A stretch of 64,000 bases of DNA. It comes from CAYQQJ01 sp964419935 (GTDB lineage: Bacteria; Pseudomonadota; Gammaproteobacteria; Pseudomonadales; Cellvibrionaceae). Under the pieces are notes generated by a model. The model made no database searches and was not told the DNA's origin. It was given only the letters and a program-made list of their open reading frames with translations. Location: positions 1-64,000 of the forward strand of contig CAYQQJ010000008.1 in assembly GCA_964419935.1 (NCBI GenBank). The letters run 5' to 3'. Both the position numbers and the translations under genes were made by a program. This document shows, in pieces, positions 54,701 through 61,244 of this stretch; position 1 is the stretch's first letter; each line of letters starts with the position of its first letter.

Positions 54701-55455
54701 ATACCGTTAAAGTAGTTGTTGAACGAGTGGGCGGTGCCATGGCGCAAAAGTGGCATACGCGAATCAATGTCTTTGTAGTAATTATGGTGAAAGGTGACGA
54801 AGGTGTTGGTGTCATCACTGTCACTGGAGCCCATCAAGCCGCCGCGACCGGCGTCGTGCAGGTAGTTATACGAAACCGTGACATATTGCGTGGTCGCTTT
54901 CATGTCGATCAGGGAGTCATAACCCTCGTCTTCGCCACCGGATGCCTCGAGCTCATTATGGTCAATCCACACGTTGAAGACATCGCTCTCCATGCCGATC
55001 GCATCGCCGCCGTTGGAGGTTGGTGAGCCGGATTTCTTCACGTTGCGAATGTGCAGGTTCTGGATAATGATGTTTGACGTGTCCCGGAGGTGGATGCCTA
55101 TTTCATCGAGAAGCGCATTGTCGCCCACACCAATCAGCGAGATATTCGAGACGCCTTTGAACTGAATTTCATCAGCTTGTGTGTCACAGCTACCGGACAC
55201 TTTTGAGGTATTGCCGTGGTTAATCGTGCCATCCACATAAATAATCAACGGCGCATCCTCGCTGCTTCGTGAGCACATGGCCTGGTTAATCTCAGTACCC
55301 GTGCTGGCATAGGCCACCGCACCACCGGCGCCGCCGGTAGTGCCGCCGTTCATTGATGCAAAGCCAACGGGGCCCGCATGGGCAAATGCTGCTGTTAGGG
55401 TTCCGCTGATTAGCAGTGCGCCCATGTTGACGCACCTGGGTATTTTTATAGTCAT
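51787..55455 (-). CDS. Secreted bimodular pectate lyase (two PL1-like domains, two discoidin-like modules, Ser linkers)
   Basis: 1222 residues from ATG 55455, about nine bases after AGGAA, with a signal peptide ending AFAHA. Order: PL1-like domain 1 (about 55390-54380) with VWIDHNELEAS, YDSLIDMKATTQYVTVSYN and the catalytic-Arg region SRMPLLRHG; a serine linker (54378-54268); a discoidin/CBM-like module (about 54260-53890, NLALGAGADGSSKG … IAEFEVYD); a second linker; a near-copy of that module (about 53765-53385); a third linker (about 53375-53212); and PL1-like domain 2 (about 53205-51790) with IWIHKNTFDTTGDSAFDVK and RRVPLIRRG. Both lyase domains keep the RxPxxR motif, so both may cleave polygalacturonan by beta-elimination outside the cell. 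Long serine linkers are a hallmark of Cellvibrionaceae enzymes. Confidence 0.93.
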   Translation of the reverse strand: MTIKIPRCVNMGALLISGTLTAAFAHAGPVGFASMNGGTTGGAGGAVAYASTGTEINQAMCSRSSEDAPLIIYVDGTINHGNTSKVSGSCDTQADEIQFKGVSNISLIGVGDNALLDEIGIHLRDTSNIIIQNLHIRNVKKSGSPTSNGGDAIGMESDVFNVWIDHNELEASGGEDEGYDSLIDMKATTQYVTVSYNYLHDAGRGGLMGSSDSDDTNTFVTFHHNYYKDIDSRMPLLRHGTAHSFNNYFNGIYKSGMNPRIGGQIKAENNHFENAKDPLGTFYTDDMGYWDISGNIFGSGVTWTSEGSDNHPAGPNPTSTTSVHIAYPYTLDDAACVKAIVMASAGSGTGLATSDGSCSVSGGSSSSSSSSNSSSSSSSSSSSSSSSSSSSSSGGEPGELGINLALGAGADGSSKGAGSYGNVVDGDLSSYWQPSGTSGERISVKNIDSSFNTVIIRELNNATTSWRLEDHDTGALLASGSTLGAETIISGFGDIDMYKVDLIINGASSPPQIAEFEVYDASGNVSSSSSSSSSSSSSSSSSSSSSSSSSSSSSSSSSSSSGGTGDLGTNLALSAGADGSSKGNGTSYGNVNDGDLSSYWQPSGTSGERIAVKNLDSSFNTVVIRELNGATTSWRLTDHDTGAVLASGSTLGSERVITGFGDISLYKVNLMIDAASAAPQIAEFEVYDASGDVSSSSSSSSSSSSGNSSSGSSSSSSSSSSSSGTSSSSSSSSSSGGSTSGSSSSSSGGNTGPISNDCYNLATNPSVNWRETALQTDQEIVACLSQTLGRAVGYGENALGGYDPNGNSNLVVISKNSGVSVEQQILDAISTDDHNWIVFDKEDFSQETEVAMYRTHCSNPDVLSHLGASESECIDYQQWCSSNGVSSGQACLDRFFNEELNDKDLPIRNPVVASNTTIDGRGAHAYFRFSGFAIGKDSSGQPVETANNVIITHLEFRGAGHTEDHGLDPDMLRSTGASHDIWIHKNTFDTTGDSAFDVKVGAYDITMSFNKVLNVKRASLHGSSDSRTINEQITTTMHHNAFVTTDDSYDALGNTGRRVPLIRRGTSHMFNNVFVNYRKDTLSVRVGASVLWEDNMFVVNQSHQEKSSVEASLAELQANLMRDVDDGNFRSEGVYLWFSDSACNLNTATQTPIVEASGSVGDLTQQYSQASRNTINTQQIAAGQNLVDYVSATAGADGELPFNSPLAGDIYYVLGLGKVSCQ

Positions 55456-56116
55456 AGCATTGGTTCCTTGATTCTGTTGGTTTGGGTAACCAGCCACGGC
55501 TTGGCGTACAGATCAATAACACCGACTGATCACAGGCGTGAACAGCTTGGTCGAGCGAAAACCTGAATCAGAAAGTAGGGCGGGCGTAACTTGCGGGCGC
55601 GGTACATAAAGTGACGAATAAATCAAATGGATTCCTTCCCGGAAGCGTTTTGCGAACTTCCCTTTCCAATACCGTCCGCGTGCTGATACTGGACAAACAT
55701 GAATATACTCGCGGCGAAGTGGAGTTATCCAGTCGGTATCAGGAGCCAAAACCTTGCGAGCCACTACATCTGAAAGATTGCCTGAAAGTGTTTATTGTTG
55801 CGCTGCAATTTTCAGGTCAAACCAAGCTTGTATATATTGGTCTGTCCAATATACGAGATAGACCCTATCCGCATCGGTTTATTGTGTAAATCCAATTTTG
55901 CTGAATTGGTTTCCGGATTGCTAAAATTGGTAACCATTTCGCAAAATAACGTAGATATGACCGCCAAGCCCAGGTTTGACCTGATCGGAATGCAGAGGTT
56001 TGACCCGGTCGGAATAGAGTCTCAGGAATTGCTGAGGGCGACGTTGGGATATTGAACCAACATCGCAAGGCAGTATGGGGGGAAGTGGGTAACAGGTAGA
56101 GGGCGGGTTTCGCCGG
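55456..56116. promoter_or_regulatory. Upstream region of the pectate lyase gene with operator-like palindromes
   Basis: No convincing gene in 661 bases. A perfect 8-5-8 palindrome TATATTGG-tctgt-CCAATATA lies at 55833-55853 and a second TTGG/CCA-type site, AAATTGGTAACCATTT, at 55924-55939. Both resemble operators of GntR-family regulators such as ExuR/UxuR (TTGGTnnACCAA), which control galacturonate use. A 24-base unit AGGTTTGACCTGATCGGAAT is repeated twice at about 55972-56017. The palindromes lie 380-480 bases before the lyase start, rather far for direct repression. Confidence 0.45.
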
Positions 56117-56923
56117 CTACTCCAAATTATTGCCTCGAATAATCAACCGCAGCTCATCAATGTACAGCTGCCCGCGCTGGGAATAACTTCCCAGTTCGCC
56201 CACCAGCGCTGAGCCCGTCACCTTCTCGCCAGCTTGCTCCAGCGCCAGGCGTTTATCGCGCAAGGCGCGATAGGCGTTGTGGGTGTTGATATTGAGAAAG
56301 TAGGACCTTACCGAGCCCACTGGTGAATCGAACTTGCGCACTTCATGGGCCGCGCCGGTACTGCGTTGTCGCGGCACCAGCCCACAGCCGGGTGTGTAGC
56401 ACCACTGGCCGAAATAGTTGTAGGCATCCCGAGCAAAGCGGGATCGACCCCAGCCGGATTCTGCGGCGGCCTGGGCGAGAACCATGGCCTCCGGCAGGGT
56501 ATTGAGGCGTCGTTGCAGCATCGCCAGCTTTTCCTCAGGGCTGAGCTCTGCCGGCACGAACAGCTTTTCCGACCAGGCGCGCAGCTTGCGCAGATCACTG
56601 GGCGACAGCTCGTGACCGTTGTTTTTCTTGTGCACAATCTCCAACAGGCGCTGGCGCTCCTGTGCGTACAACGAATTGTAATGAGCAACCAATGGCCGCA
56701 TGAAATCGAAAAATGCTTGTTTGCGTTCGCTGACTACGGCGATCTGGCGGAAGTCCGGGGGGATCAGTTGCAATTCTGGACTGGGCGGATCATCAAGCGT
56801 TACGCCCGGTGGCTCTGTGATCGGAAACCGTGGCGCCACCAGGACGAATGCAAGCAGGAGAGACAAATAGGCAACAACTACCACTGCCAATAGCAGGTTG
56901 GCCCGAGAGAATGACTGGGTCAT
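56117..56923 (-). CDS. bax: Bax-like membrane-anchored glucosaminidase
   Basis: 268 residues with one N-terminal membrane anchor (about 9-30, LLLAVVVVAYLSLLLAFVLV), a linker, and a glucosaminidase domain in the last 130 residues. Its signature is MVLAQAAAESGWGRSRFARDAYNYFGQWCY with the catalytic Glu, followed by CGLVPRQR and VRKFDSPVGSVRSYFLNINTH. This is the order of E. coli Bax (274 residues) and of the FlgJ hydrolase domain. It would cut peptidoglycan glycan strands on the outer face of the inner membrane. It follows the P-like replication gene by 20 bases, probably by chance of gene order. Confidence 0.85.
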   Translation of the reverse strand: MTQSFSRANLLLAVVVVAYLSLLLAFVLVAPRFPITEPPGVTLDDPPSPELQLIPPDFRQIAVVSERKQAFFDFMRPLVAHYNSLYAQERQRLLEIVHKKNNGHELSPSDLRKLRAWSEKLFVPAELSPEEKLAMLQRRLNTLPEAMVLAQAAAESGWGRSRFARDAYNYFGQWCYTPGCGLVPRQRSTGAAHEVRKFDSPVGSVRSYFLNINTHNAYRALRDKRLALEQAGEKVTGSALVGELGSYSQRGQLYIDELRLIIRGNNLE

Positions 56924-56943
56924 GGAATTCCTTGCATGGTGTA

Positions 56944-57576
56944 TCAGAGGTCGAGCTGTGCCCGAAGAGACGCCAGACGTTCGGCGTTTTCAGCCTTGTC
57001 TAGCGGTTGTTCCGTGTCCGCCGGCAGCGCGATATGGCGCGGCGGGTCCAGTTGCGCGCCAGCGCGAACCTGAGTGCAGATTTCTTCGTAGTGACTCTTG
57101 AATATCGGAAAAGCCACAGACTCCGGCGTCGTCTGCAGAAAATACCAGTCACTGGCGCGGCCGGCGTGATAGACCGCCGCATGGCTCCAGTTCCAGTCTG
57201 CCTTGGGTGACGGTGCCCGGCAGGCTTCAATATAGGCGCTGTGGGCGTCTGGCAGGCCGACGCGGTCGCTGAACTGCTCGCAGTACTTGATCATGGTGCG
57301 CAGCGTCGGCAGATATTCACTGGCTTCAATAACCGCCTTCGCTGCGCGCAATATGACCTTGGGCTCGAAGTGGCCCAGCATTTCCAGCCACAGGCGCTTG
57401 GCATGGTTGAGGTTGGAACCGGTGCCATAGGCTTTATGGTACTGGTTGTGGTAGTTCAGCTGGAACAAGGCGAACGCCTGATTGATCGCGTCAATCAGTG
57501 CTGCGGGCTTGTCATTGGACCGGCCTGCGGGCGGCGTTTCAGGTTGCCCAGCTGCGGTCGTTAAGTTGTTCTTCAA
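56944..57576 (-). CDS. Phage lambda P-like helicase-loader homologue
   Basis: 210 residues from TTG 57576, overlapping the end of the DnaT-like gene by 38 bases; the start is uncertain. The pattern YLPTLRTMIKYCEQFSDRVGLPDAHSAYIEAC followed by WSHAAVYHAGRASDWYFL agrees with the order seen in lambda replication protein P (a Pro-rich turn, WC-x-E, GLP, then AHYWL). P proteins bind the replicative helicase and load it on DNA without ATPase activity of their own. No Walker motifs are present here either. There are no other phage genes around, so this seems a resident chromosomal copy, acting with the DnaT-like protein encoded just upstream. Confidence 0.75.
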   Translation of the reverse strand: MKNNLTTAAGQPETPPAGRSNDKPAALIDAINQAFALFQLNYHNQYHKAYGTGSNLNHAKRLWLEMLGHFEPKVILRAAKAVIEASEYLPTLRTMIKYCEQFSDRVGLPDAHSAYIEACRAPSPKADWNWSHAAVYHAGRASDWYFLQTTPESVAFPIFKSHYEEICTQVRAGAQLDPPRHIALPADTEQPLDKAENAERLASLRAQLDL

Positions 57577-58789
57577 GCGATAGATCCCGGGTTGATTTGC
57601 TGTTGATATCCGTGGCGGCGCTGTTGCCCAGTGCGTGGCGCTTGGCCCACTGGCGTTTTACCTGCTGCAGGAAGCGCGTATTCCAGGATATATGCAGCTG
57701 ATTGCTGTCTCGCCAGTAGAGCACAAACTCCGGCAATACCTCCCGCGCGAACTGCAGATCAATGTTGGCCAGGCGCAAAACGTCATAAACGTCGTCGGAC
57801 GGCCGCCAATCCACAGGGATGCGACGTGGCTCGGTGTCGTGCTCCAGGGCTGAATGATACCTCAACCACTGACGTCGAACATGCTGAATGAACTTGCTGT
57901 TCCAGGTGCGCAGCACGTCGCCGCGCTCTTGCCAGTAAAGTACGAACTCCGGTATGGCGTCCTCTACAAAATCCTGGCTGATGCCCGCGTGCTTTACCAG
58001 CATGTCCAGGGCGTCCTCGCTTGGCCGCCAATCGAGCGTCATTGGGATTTCCTGCTCGCGCCGCACCTGAAAAGTCTCGTAGTTGCGCCACTTGTGAATC
58101 ACGTGTTTCAGAAACTTCGAGCCCCAGGAGCGCTGGGGGTCGCCGCGCTCGCGCCAATAAGTCACAAACTCAGGCACCTGCTCCTGCGCGAAGTGCGCGG
58201 GGATGTTGTGTTGCGCCAATTGCGCCAAAACTTCCTGGTTCGGCTGCCAGTTGGGCGCGATAAAGTTCTTGCCTGCGGTACTGCCGGTGGGCGCCTCAGC
58301 AAAGGGTGAGCGTCCAAAAGCGGGTGTGGGGGAATCCTGAGTATAGGATGCCCCGGTGTACCCGTGATGGGATTGCGCGGTGTGTGCATGAGCCGCCGGG
58401 GAAGGCGAGGTCACGGTGCGCACTGGAGGCTGGGAGCCTCCCCGGCTGACGGTTCCAGCGGTAGGATTGCTATGCGTTTCGGCTTTTTCATTGAAGGCAA
58501 ACTTGAGCTCACCATAGGTGCTGTAGGGTGCGGAGGCGATCAGCACGATGCCCTTGTCGCGCAAGTTGGTGCTCACACGCTGCACATCCTGAGCAGCCCA
58601 AAACGGCATCGCGCGTTCGACAGCTTCCTGTCCCAGGGTATACCAAACATAACCATTGCTCATGGTGCCCGGCAGCTGCTCGGTCAGGTCCGCCAGAAGC
58701 GACAGCATAGTCGCCTCCTCCAGCCCGACAGTTGCCGCCAGCGAAGGGTAAACCAGGAGAGGTTTTTCAGGAATGAGAGAGCTTTTCAT
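57539..58789 (-). CDS. Primosome protein with three tandem DnaT-like domains
   Basis: 416 residues from ATG 58789, with a weak ribosome site; readings further upstream would translate the GGGAAAA repeats and are rejected. The N-terminal 110 residues look like a winged-helix domain (EEATMLSLLADLTEQ … RVSTNLRDKGIVLIAS). After a Ser/Thr/Pro linker come three copies of one domain (about 58255-58080, 58035-57860, 57815-57640). The common pattern is DWxPs-D-L, PEFVxYWRERGD, SW-s-KF-qHV-rqW. E. coli DnaT has one such domain, which binds single-stranded DNA and displaces PriB. Three copies might let one chain cover a longer stretch of DNA or mimic the DnaT oligomer (inference). It partners with the overlapping P-like gene. 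Confidence 0.82.
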   Translation of the reverse strand: MKSSLIPEKPLLVYPSLAATVGLEEATMLSLLADLTEQLPGTMSNGYVWYTLGQEAVERAMPFWAAQDVQRVSTNLRDKGIVLIASAPYSTYGELKFAFNEKAETHSNPTAGTVSRGGSQPPVRTVTSPSPAAHAHTAQSHHGYTGASYTQDSPTPAFGRSPFAEAPTGSTAGKNFIAPNWQPNQEVLAQLAQHNIPAHFAQEQVPEFVTYWRERGDPQRSWGSKFLKHVIHKWRNYETFQVRREQEIPMTLDWRPSEDALDMLVKHAGISQDFVEDAIPEFVLYWQERGDVLRTWNSKFIQHVRRQWLRYHSALEHDTEPRRIPVDWRPSDDVYDVLRLANIDLQFAREVLPEFVLYWRDSNQLHISWNTRFLQQVKRQWAKRHALGNSAATDINSKSTRDLSLEEQLNDRSWAT

Positions 58790-58839
58790 GGGGAGCACTT
58801 TAAAGTGGCAGGCAAGAAGCCGCAAGCTGCAAAATGCTA

Positions 58840-58895
58840 GGGAAAAGGGAAAAGGGAAAAGGGAAAAGGGAAAAGGGAAAAGGGAAAAGGGAAAA
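58840..58895. repeat. Heptanucleotide tandem repeat (GGGAAAA)8
   Basis: Eight exact, contiguous copies of GGGAAAA, then GAGGA. Single or double copies recur at 58961-58971, and in degenerate form on both strands in the 60858-61244 gap. Exact identity of the copies suggests recent slippage and likely length variation between strains. Confidence 0.95.
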
Positions 58896-58911
58896 GAGGA
58901 ACCGCCGTTTT

Positions 58912-58968
58912 GCACAGCCGCAGGCTGCCCGAAGGGTGAAGGCCATGGATGGCCTGAGTGAAAAGGGA
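58912..58968 (+). repeat. Core B palindrome fragment inside heptamer repeats
   Basis: GCACAGCCGCAGGCTGCCC, then GAAGGGTGAAGGCCATGGATGGCCTGAGTG in two parts, matches 62747-62794 with changes that keep the hairpin (GGCCAT-gg-ATGGCC here, GCCACAT-gg-ACGTGGC there). It is bordered on both sides by GGGAAAA units. Confidence 0.7.
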
Positions 58969-59145
58969 AAAGTAAAAGCGGCAAGCCGCAAGTTAAAAGA
59001 ATTCGGCTGTAGGGTGGGCACTGCCCACCAAAAGGAAAAGGGACAAAACGACCGTGAGAATTTTCCGGGTGGGCAGCTTTAGCTGACCTAGATTGCGAAT
59101 TGGCCGTGGGGTAAGGCTCCGGCGTGGAGCCTTGTGACAAGAGTT

Positions 59146-60312
59146 CTAACGGCCGCCGATTTGGCGAATGGCTCTCGCGGCGAGCTCGTAGGCGCGGCGC
59201 GTGAGGGTTTCCAGCAAAAAGCGGAGAAATGCGCGGGTTAAGCTCGTGCCGCTGGGGATATTGATGCTCAAAATTTGGGCGACTTTCCTCAAAAAGAGCC
59301 GGACGTACTCGCTACATTTGTCCTCTATCTCAATACCTCGAGCCAGCACCCACGCGACCTTGTCCACAAACGTGTGGATTCCCATGGCGGTCCACTGCAG
59401 GCCATAAGTGAGCGCCGCGAGCGGCTTGGTTAGCAGCCACAGGAGTGCTCGCTCCAGCCATTCGAAGGTTCTGGGGTCGCTGGGGTTGCCTTGAAATTTC
59501 GATTCAAGCCACTGCTTAATCGCATCTTCATGAGTGCTCAGCGGCGGAGCGAGGGACAGGTCCGCCCATTTTTTATTTTTCATGTTGTTGGCATATAACC
59601 CCATCCTGTGAGCTTCAGCGCTGATAATGGGGTTTGCGCTCGGCACTTGCCGACCGTACCCCGGCAGGGGCGCGTGGAGGTAAGGAAAGACAGGTACCAT
59701 AGGTACCGGATCAGTTGTGTGGTATACTCGGTGTATGTTGTCCGGACCGAGTTTTTTCGTGAGCATCAAGGAGAACATGCTCAGTCCAACGCGAGGTTGG
59801 CCGAAGGTATAGAGTTTTACAGGGCTTGAATGTTTACTTGCAGCCCAGTCTGCCGCCAGTGACGCTACGGCCCCGCCCAGGCTGTGGCCGACGCAGTGGA
59901 TGGTGCCGGTGATCTTTTCTTCTGCAACCGCACGTTGTATCTCCGGAAGCATGGCTTTAAAGGCATGATTGAAGCCGACGTGAACCGGCCAACCCGTTTT
60001 CGAGCGCTCCAGACCTATTCGCGCATCGGTTACAAAATCCGCCTTATTATTAGCGTCTGTTGTGCCGCGGAAAACGAGAATGAGGTCGCCAGTCCGAACG
60101 CCTGTTCCGTAGGCGCATACTCCGAATGCGTCTTTCGATGCCCGAAATATGCGGCCTCCTACCTCGCTACGAAGAACGCTCGTGCTCTTGGTGCCTTGCG
60201 AAAATAAGCGGTTGCCCAGGAATGCCTGGAGATCCTTTTGGTCGCCCCCAATGACGGTCTACACGCCTTGAGCCAGTTCGGCAGCCTCAAGGGGAGATAA
60301 CTGATTGTTCAT
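59146..60312 (-). pseudogene. Class 3 lipase (T6SS-type effector-like) with in-frame amber codon
   Basis: Read from ATG 60312 (AGGGA eight bases before) the frame is open for 389 codons apart from one TAG at 60259-60261, codon 18. The conserved N-terminal part lies after the stop (EVGGRIFRASKDAFGVC, then DLILVFRGTTDANNKADFV with the oxyanion region). The nucleophile motif is VGHSLGGAVA, with His and Asp candidates further on. The homologues I recall read DVY at this place, so a single change of a Tyr codon would explain the amber. The C-terminal 100 residues are amphipathic. Without read-through only a truncated lipase could be made. The preceding lipoprotein gene is intact, as expected for an effector-immunity pair that lost its toxin. 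Confidence 0.75.
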
Positions 60313-60344
60313 GATTGTGTCCCTACTGAAATCAGAGTTAATAA

Positions 60345-60857
60345 TTATTCTGGCATGTTGCTCCAGCGGCATTTGGTAAGGATGGCTGTCGGCCCCATGG
60401 GAACAGCTAGCTCCTCGTTATGAATGTCGCAGGTGAGTTGTTCGAGTGCTCCATCAGTCTCGGCATGAATTTCCGGCGAAAGCTTGCTGCTATACCAAAT
60501 CTCGTGGTTGCTTCCATCATGGTCGATTTGGAGTTCGGTTTTAGCTACGAACTGATTCAATATCCCCAACGCTAGAGACTCTTCGTGAATCGGCAGTGAA
60601 AAGAATCCCTCGTCATCGGTGTAGAATTCGGAAACAAATCCTTCATCATTCCCATTCCACCTCAGCTTTCTAATGATTTTTGCGTTCGGCAGCGGCTTTC
60701 CATCTTTCATCAAAATGCCCTCCATGGGCGAGGCAATAACGTAGGGTTCTGCATCGGGTTTTGAGAACATGTCAGGCTCCTTACTTGGTGCATTGGTGGG
60801 TTCACAGCCAACCAAAATGATAAAGCTGGAGAAAAATATTTTTGTTATGAATTTCAT
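60345..60857 (-). CDS. Immunity-like lipoprotein (DUF6795 type) paired with the lipase
   Basis: 170 residues; GAGG stands eight bases before the ATG. The lipoprotein signal ends in ILVGC (Cys 18). The mature part begins with a Pro-rich stretch and then a small beta-rich domain (GILMKDGKPLPNAKIIRKLRW … FYTDDEGFFSLPI), resembling carboxypeptidase-regulatory-like folds and the DUF6795 proteins that I remember next to lipase effectors. Two late Cys (LTCDIHN, LTKCRW) could form a disulfide. It ends 32 bases before the lipase start, same strand. Probable role: periplasmic protection against a lipase toxin (inference from gene pairing). Confidence 0.65.
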   Translation of the reverse strand: MKFITKIFFSSFIILVGCEPTNAPSKEPDMFSKPDAEPYVIASPMEGILMKDGKPLPNAKIIRKLRWNGNDEGFVSEFYTDDEGFFSLPIHEESLALGILNQFVAKTELQIDHDGSNHEIWYSSKLSPEIHAETDGALEQLTCDIHNEELAVPMGPTAILTKCRWSNMPE

Positions 60858-61244
60858 TACTTTGGCCTCGGCGGCTCACGGCGTACCTGTATGCGGCTGT
60901 TGCATGGTTGCGCACAATACTTGAATGAGGTGGGTAGCACAGAGAAGGGTTGTTCTAAGTATGGAATCCCTTCCTGATCGCTGCTGTTAGCTTACAGCGT
61001 AATTCCCGAATGATGAAAAAGTTCCACGATTCGATGCGTACAAAACGTGATGTTTGTCACATAAGGAACGAGGAAAAAGGGAAAAGCTGCAAGAGTTAGG
61101 GAGAAAGGGAAAAATGGGTGGATGTTATCGCACAACTGGACCCGGCAGTCTGGTTAATAGAAAATGTGGACCTAATGAGAACGGAATCTTTTCCCTTTTC
61201 CCTTTTCTCTTTCCACTTTGCCTTATGTCCCCCAGGAGCCTCAC
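60858..61244. other. Intergenic region with degenerate GGGAAAA repeats in both orientations
   Basis: No gene is seen in 387 bases. Around 61070-61112 stand loose GGGAAAA/GGAGAAA units with an AAGCTGCAAG heptamer between. Around 61189-61215 the complement TTTTCCC occurs three times. The two clusters could pair. radA's ribosome site (AGGAG at 61234) lies just after the second cluster. Confidence 0.5.

Larger units (their letters stand above)
58790..59145. other. Repeat-rich intergenic region
   Basis: No gene is seen. It contains eight GGGAAAA heptamers (58840-58895), a core B palindrome fragment (58912-58968), a perfect palindrome GGTGGGCA-c-TGCCCACC (59013-59029) and a hairpin AAGGCTCC-ggcgt-GGAGCCTT (59113-59133) just past the lipase stop codon. 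Confidence 0.6.

Noticed and set aside
55611..55889. A 92-codon open frame upstream of the pectate lyase gene
   Set aside because: No ribosome site, no recognisable domain, and it runs through the operator-like palindrome; treated as non-coding.
58840..58895. GGGAAAA array considered as a CRISPR or a telomere-like end
   Set aside because: Seven-base units without spacers are not CRISPR, and a coding chromosome continues on both sides, so it is not a replicon end.
58790..59140. N-terminal extension of the DnaT-like protein through the repeat region
   Set aside because: It would translate the GGGAAAA array into a Phe-Pro-Phe-Ser-Leu repeat (FPFSLFPFPFSL) and has no ribosome site. The start at 58789 fits the domain boundary.
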